A stretch of DNA of 15,053 nucleotides from contig JAJHRM010000032.1 in assembly GCA_020832965.1 (NCBI GenBank), positions 1 through 15,053 of the forward strand. Direction: 5' to 3'. Source of the stretch: Thermofilum sp. GTDB taxonomy: Archaea > Thermoproteota > Thermoprotei > Thermofilales > Thermofilaceae. The notes under the pieces were generated by a model that searched no databases, had not been told where the DNA came from, and saw nothing but the letters and a program-made list of their open reading frames with translations. Shown here one piece after another: positions 12,844 through 15,053 of this stretch. The position numbers were made by a program, and so were the translations under genes. Every line of letters starts with the position of its first letter. Within the stretch, counting starts at the first letter, position 1.

Positions 12844-13131
12844 ATGAGGGATGTATTGCTATATTTTATTTATGCTACTATAGAAAATGTGAAGCTTTTA
12901 AGCTCTATTCAGTTAATGAAAGGCTTGTTTCTCATTAAGCAGGAGCTTGAGCTTAAAGATTTTTACGATTTCGAACCATATCTTTATGGCCCTTGTAGCT
13001 TCGAAGTTTATGGCGATCTTGAGATTTTGACTAAGGAAAGGCTTATCACACAAGTTCCTTTCGATGAGAGACGCAAGATCGCCGCCCAGCACGTCAGCAC
13101 CACTCTCGACTTCCTAGGAGAATATTTTTAA
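12844..13131 (+). CDS. YwgA-like small protein
   Basis: From ATG 12844, six bases after a purine-rich ribosome site, the protein has 95 residues; a TTG at 12823 in the same frame would add seven. It shows the pattern of the YwgA/DUF4065-like group: a leading helix, SIQLMKGLFLIKQE, then YDFEPYLYGPCSFEVYGDLE with the central YGPxS turn, and LTKERLI. Members of these groups are often near toxin-antitoxin or defence genes, and many are 150 to 200 residues long, so this copy is short and may have lost its C-terminal part. The last codons are AT-rich (GEYF then TAA). It is 42 bases ahead of the AAA+ gene and probably cotranscribed with it. Confidence 0.55.
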   Translation: MRDVLLYFIYATIENVKLLSSIQLMKGLFLIKQELELKDFYDFEPYLYGPCSFEVYGDLEILTKERLITQVPFDERRKIAAQHVSTTLDFLGEYF

Positions 13132-13173
13132 GAGCTGGAAGTAGCTCCTTAACAAAACACGAGGTGTGGGAGC

Positions 13174-14790
13174 GTGGTTGGGTACTTCGAGGAGTTCCTG
13201 CTGAAGAGACAGGCAAACGCCACCAACGTTTTCCTCGTTGAGACATACGACCCCAAGCGTATCCACCAGTTCAAACAGCTCATCTTACAGTCAGCTCATT
13301 TTAGAGCGCACCGCAAGCTATTCTACGACCTCCAGAGTAACGAGCTCGTCGATTTCCAGACCGGCGCGCCCGCCCAGGATCTCTCCTCCTCCACCAAATC
13401 CTTCTTCGGTGTTCCGGATTCTAAAGTGTTGCTGATGCAGCTGCTGTCGCTGCTGAGGGGTAGACCCACCGTGCTCCTCATCTCCTACCTTTTCGAGCGG
13501 TTCACCCACACCCTCAACCTCAACGACTTCCTAGTAGCCGCGAGCCACGACCCTATGCTCTACCGCCTCAAGAGCACAGTAGTTGTCTTCACGTCCGACG
13601 CAGGACTCTTCCCGCAGGCGGTTCGCCGGTTCGTGTACACGCTCTCCCCGCCCCCCTCCCTGCCCGAAGAGAGAGAGGCCGTCCTAAGGAGCATAGCCAG
13701 CGAGCTTTCCCAAGCCCTCGGTCGCGGCCTTAGGCTGACCATTGACGCTGACATTATCAGCGCGAGCTCAGGTCTCACGCTTCACGATGTGGAGACCGCG
13801 GCTCTTGAGAGCTTTGCGGCTAGCCGCGACTTTCGCGTTGAGGCTTTCACGCAGTACAAGATCAAGCTCCTGCGCGTGGCGGGTCTGGAGTACGTGCAGC
13901 CGAGCCGCGGCTTCGAGAGCGTCGGCGGCTACGAGTACTTGAAGAGTTACATCATGAACAGGGTCGTCAAGGTTCTCAGAAACCCGGACATAACCTCCAG
14001 GTACGGTCTGGGAATCCCGAGAGGCATCCTTCTTTACGGTCCGCCGGGCACAGGCAAAACGTGGTTCGCTAAAGCGTTGGCAAAGGAGGTGGGGCTGCCG
14101 ATGATCATTGTTGATCCTTCGACTTTCTTGCGGGGGATCGTGGGCGAGACGGAGGCGCGTGTTAAGCAGATCACGCAGATAATCGAGTCCCTAGCCCCGG
14201 TGGTAGTGTTCATCGACGAATTCGACCAGCTCACTCTCTCTAGGCAAGCAGTCATGTCAACTGACTCCGGCGTAACGCGGAGGATGACGAACATGTTGCT
14301 GAGCTGGCTTGGAAACGAGAACAGGGAGTCGTTCATTGTCGGCGCGACGAATACCCTCTCGGACGTAGATCCTGCCTTCCTCCGCCCAGGCCGCCTCGAT
14401 GAGGTGATCCCGGTTCTCTACCCTGATATGAGGGCGCGCGAGGAGATCCTGCGTGTCCACACGAGCATCGTTAGAAAAGTGCCAGTGAAGGACGTAGATT
14501 TGCGCGCCATCGCAGAGAGGACGTGGCTGTGGACCGGCGCCGAGCTGGAGAAGCTCGTGCTCGAAGCTGCCACCCTCGCTATGCTCGAGGGCGCTGAGGC
14601 CGTCACACAGCGTCACTTTGAGGATGCCATGGTCGCCATTGAGGTCAACACAGCCGAGCGCGAGCAAAAGCTGAAGAATATGATCCAGGAGCTTGGGAAG
14701 CTCGAAAACGTCAATAGGAGCCTCCTGAGGAGCGCCCTCAACTTCTTCATGCAGAGCGAGGTCTCGCGCGTCAAGGGGGTGATCGGCTGA
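13174..14790 (+). CDS. Ycf46/CDC48-like AAA+ ATPase
   Basis: GTG at 13174 follows GAGGTG (13161-13166) by seven bases. The N-terminal 190 residues resemble the degenerate RecA-like domain of Ycf46-type ATPases (KLFYDLQSNELVDF, TVLLISYLFERF, STVVVFTSDAGLFPQAVRR), which lacks a Walker A motif. The C-terminal half is a full AAA+ module: Walker A GPPGTGKT at 289-296, Walker B VVFIDEFD with D348-E349, sensor-1 GATN with N393, arginine fingers R404 and R407 in LRPGRLDE, and the sensor-2 lid with GAELEKLV. A helical tail follows. Such proteins remodel protein or nucleoprotein substrates using ATP; the target here is unknown. The gene is GC-rich (38 of 60 bases at 13681-13740), unlike the AT-rich nuclease at 2166-4214. 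Confidence 0.85.
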   Translation: MVGYFEEFLLKRQANATNVFLVETYDPKRIHQFKQLILQSAHFRAHRKLFYDLQSNELVDFQTGAPAQDLSSSTKSFFGVPDSKVLLMQLLSLLRGRPTVLLISYLFERFTHTLNLNDFLVAASHDPMLYRLKSTVVVFTSDAGLFPQAVRRFVYTLSPPPSLPEEREAVLRSIASELSQALGRGLRLTIDADIISASSGLTLHDVETAALESFAASRDFRVEAFTQYKIKLLRVAGLEYVQPSRGFESVGGYEYLKSYIMNRVVKVLRNPDITSRYGLGIPRGILLYGPPGTGKTWFAKALAKEVGLPMIIVDPSTFLRGIVGETEARVKQITQIIESLAPVVVFIDEFDQLTLSRQAVMSTDSGVTRRMTNMLLSWLGNENRESFIVGATNTLSDVDPAFLRPGRLDEVIPVLYPDMRAREEILRVHTSIVRKVPVKDVDLRAIAERTWLWTGAELEKLVLEAATLAMLEGAEAVTQRHFEDAMVAIEVNTAEREQKLKNMIQELGKLENVNRSLLRSALNFFMQSEVSRVKGVIG

Positions 14791-14917
14791 TGCGCAGTTC
14801 TCGCTGATCATGAACCCTAACATCGTCTTGCTAAAGAGGTATGTTGAGCTGAACGCGTGCTAGGTGAAGGGTGGTGAACCCGGTATTATTCCGATCACTA
14901 GGTTGAATAAGTGGATT

Positions 14918-15053
14918 TTAAGTTCTTCGCATCTTTTTATGGTTTTTGCAGATTTTGTCGCTAAATATGTCCTCAATGTATTTTATGCTTTCCAGAGCTT
15001 TTTCGTATAAGTATAGGTCTTGAGCTGCGTATAGCCTCGTCAAACCCTCCTTG
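14918..15053 (-). CDS. C-terminal end of an unrecognised helical protein (partial)
   Basis: On the minus strand an open frame enters from the right edge and ends in TAA at 14918-14920, giving 44 residues. It is strongly helical and charged (LTRLYAAQDLYLYEKALESI, then KYIEDIF) and ends in a lysine-rich tail. The helical repeat-like character would fit HEPN-type or similar small archaeal proteins, but too little is visible to assign a family. Confidence 0.5.
   Translation of the reverse strand, partial: KEGLTRLYAAQDLYLYEKALESIKYIEDIFSDKICKNHKKMRRT

Noticed and set aside
14257..14823. 188-residue open frame on the minus strand across the AAA+ gene
   Set aside because: It is antisense to a clear AAA+ module with intact motifs, and its composition (many Glu-His-Asp-Leu runs) is what the reverse of a GC-rich gene gives.
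14791..14917. Short frames after the AAA+ gene, for example MNPNIVLLKRYVELNAC
   Set aside because: Seventeen codons with no ribosome site; probably debris between two genes.

Overview
The window looks like part of the accessory genome of a thermophilic crenarchaeon, broadly Thermofilum- or Thermoproteales-like. This rests on archaeal TATA boxes (A/T-rich octamers about 26 nt before apparent transcript starts), short or absent leaders, GTG starts, heavy AGG/AGA and ATA codon use, and archaeal-type protein families. The species assignment is inference. Most of the window reads as a defence island surrounded by gene debris.

Layout. 1-216: the tail of an unrecognised gene. 388-1764 (minus): a small gene remnant, then a surface protein with a signal peptide at one end and a C-terminal membrane anchor at the other, split into two reading frames at a C4 run. 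2166-4214 (minus): a very AT-rich 682-residue protein with a C-terminal PD-(D/E)XK nuclease domain, apparently a foreign insertion. 4594-5250 (plus): an unrecognised 218-residue protein. 5393-10595 (plus): the core operon, made of a possible 32-codon leader ORF, a large type IIG-like (PglX-like) restriction-methyltransferase whose frame is broken beside a (GC)5 tract, and a short BrxL-like AAA+ ATPase. 10645-11541 (minus, convergent): a Cas4/RecB-like nuclease with four cysteines suited to a 4Fe-4S cluster. 11709-12080 (plus): an EVE-domain protein ending in a hairpin-T terminator. 12134-12737 (minus): a minimal transglutaminase-like ORF and a frameshifted GNAT acetyltransferase. 12844-14790 (plus): a YwgA-like small protein and a Ycf46/CDC48-like AAA+ ATPase. 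14918-15053 (minus): the end of a gene that runs off the window.

How the genes may work together (inference). The methyltransferase-nuclease would mark or cut DNA, the BrxL-like ATPase is the BREX-type exclusion motor, the Cas4-like protein would process DNA ends, and the EVE protein would read modified bases. No PglZ, BrxC, BrxA or BrxB is visible, so this would be a reduced BREX-like module and not a known BREX type.

The most notable signal is the frame break in the methyltransferase. Loss of one GC unit from the (GC)5 tract at 8171-8180 rejoins two ORFs into one protein of about 1227 residues, which is what a phase-variation switch would do. A single-base error at the nearby A6 run is the main alternative.
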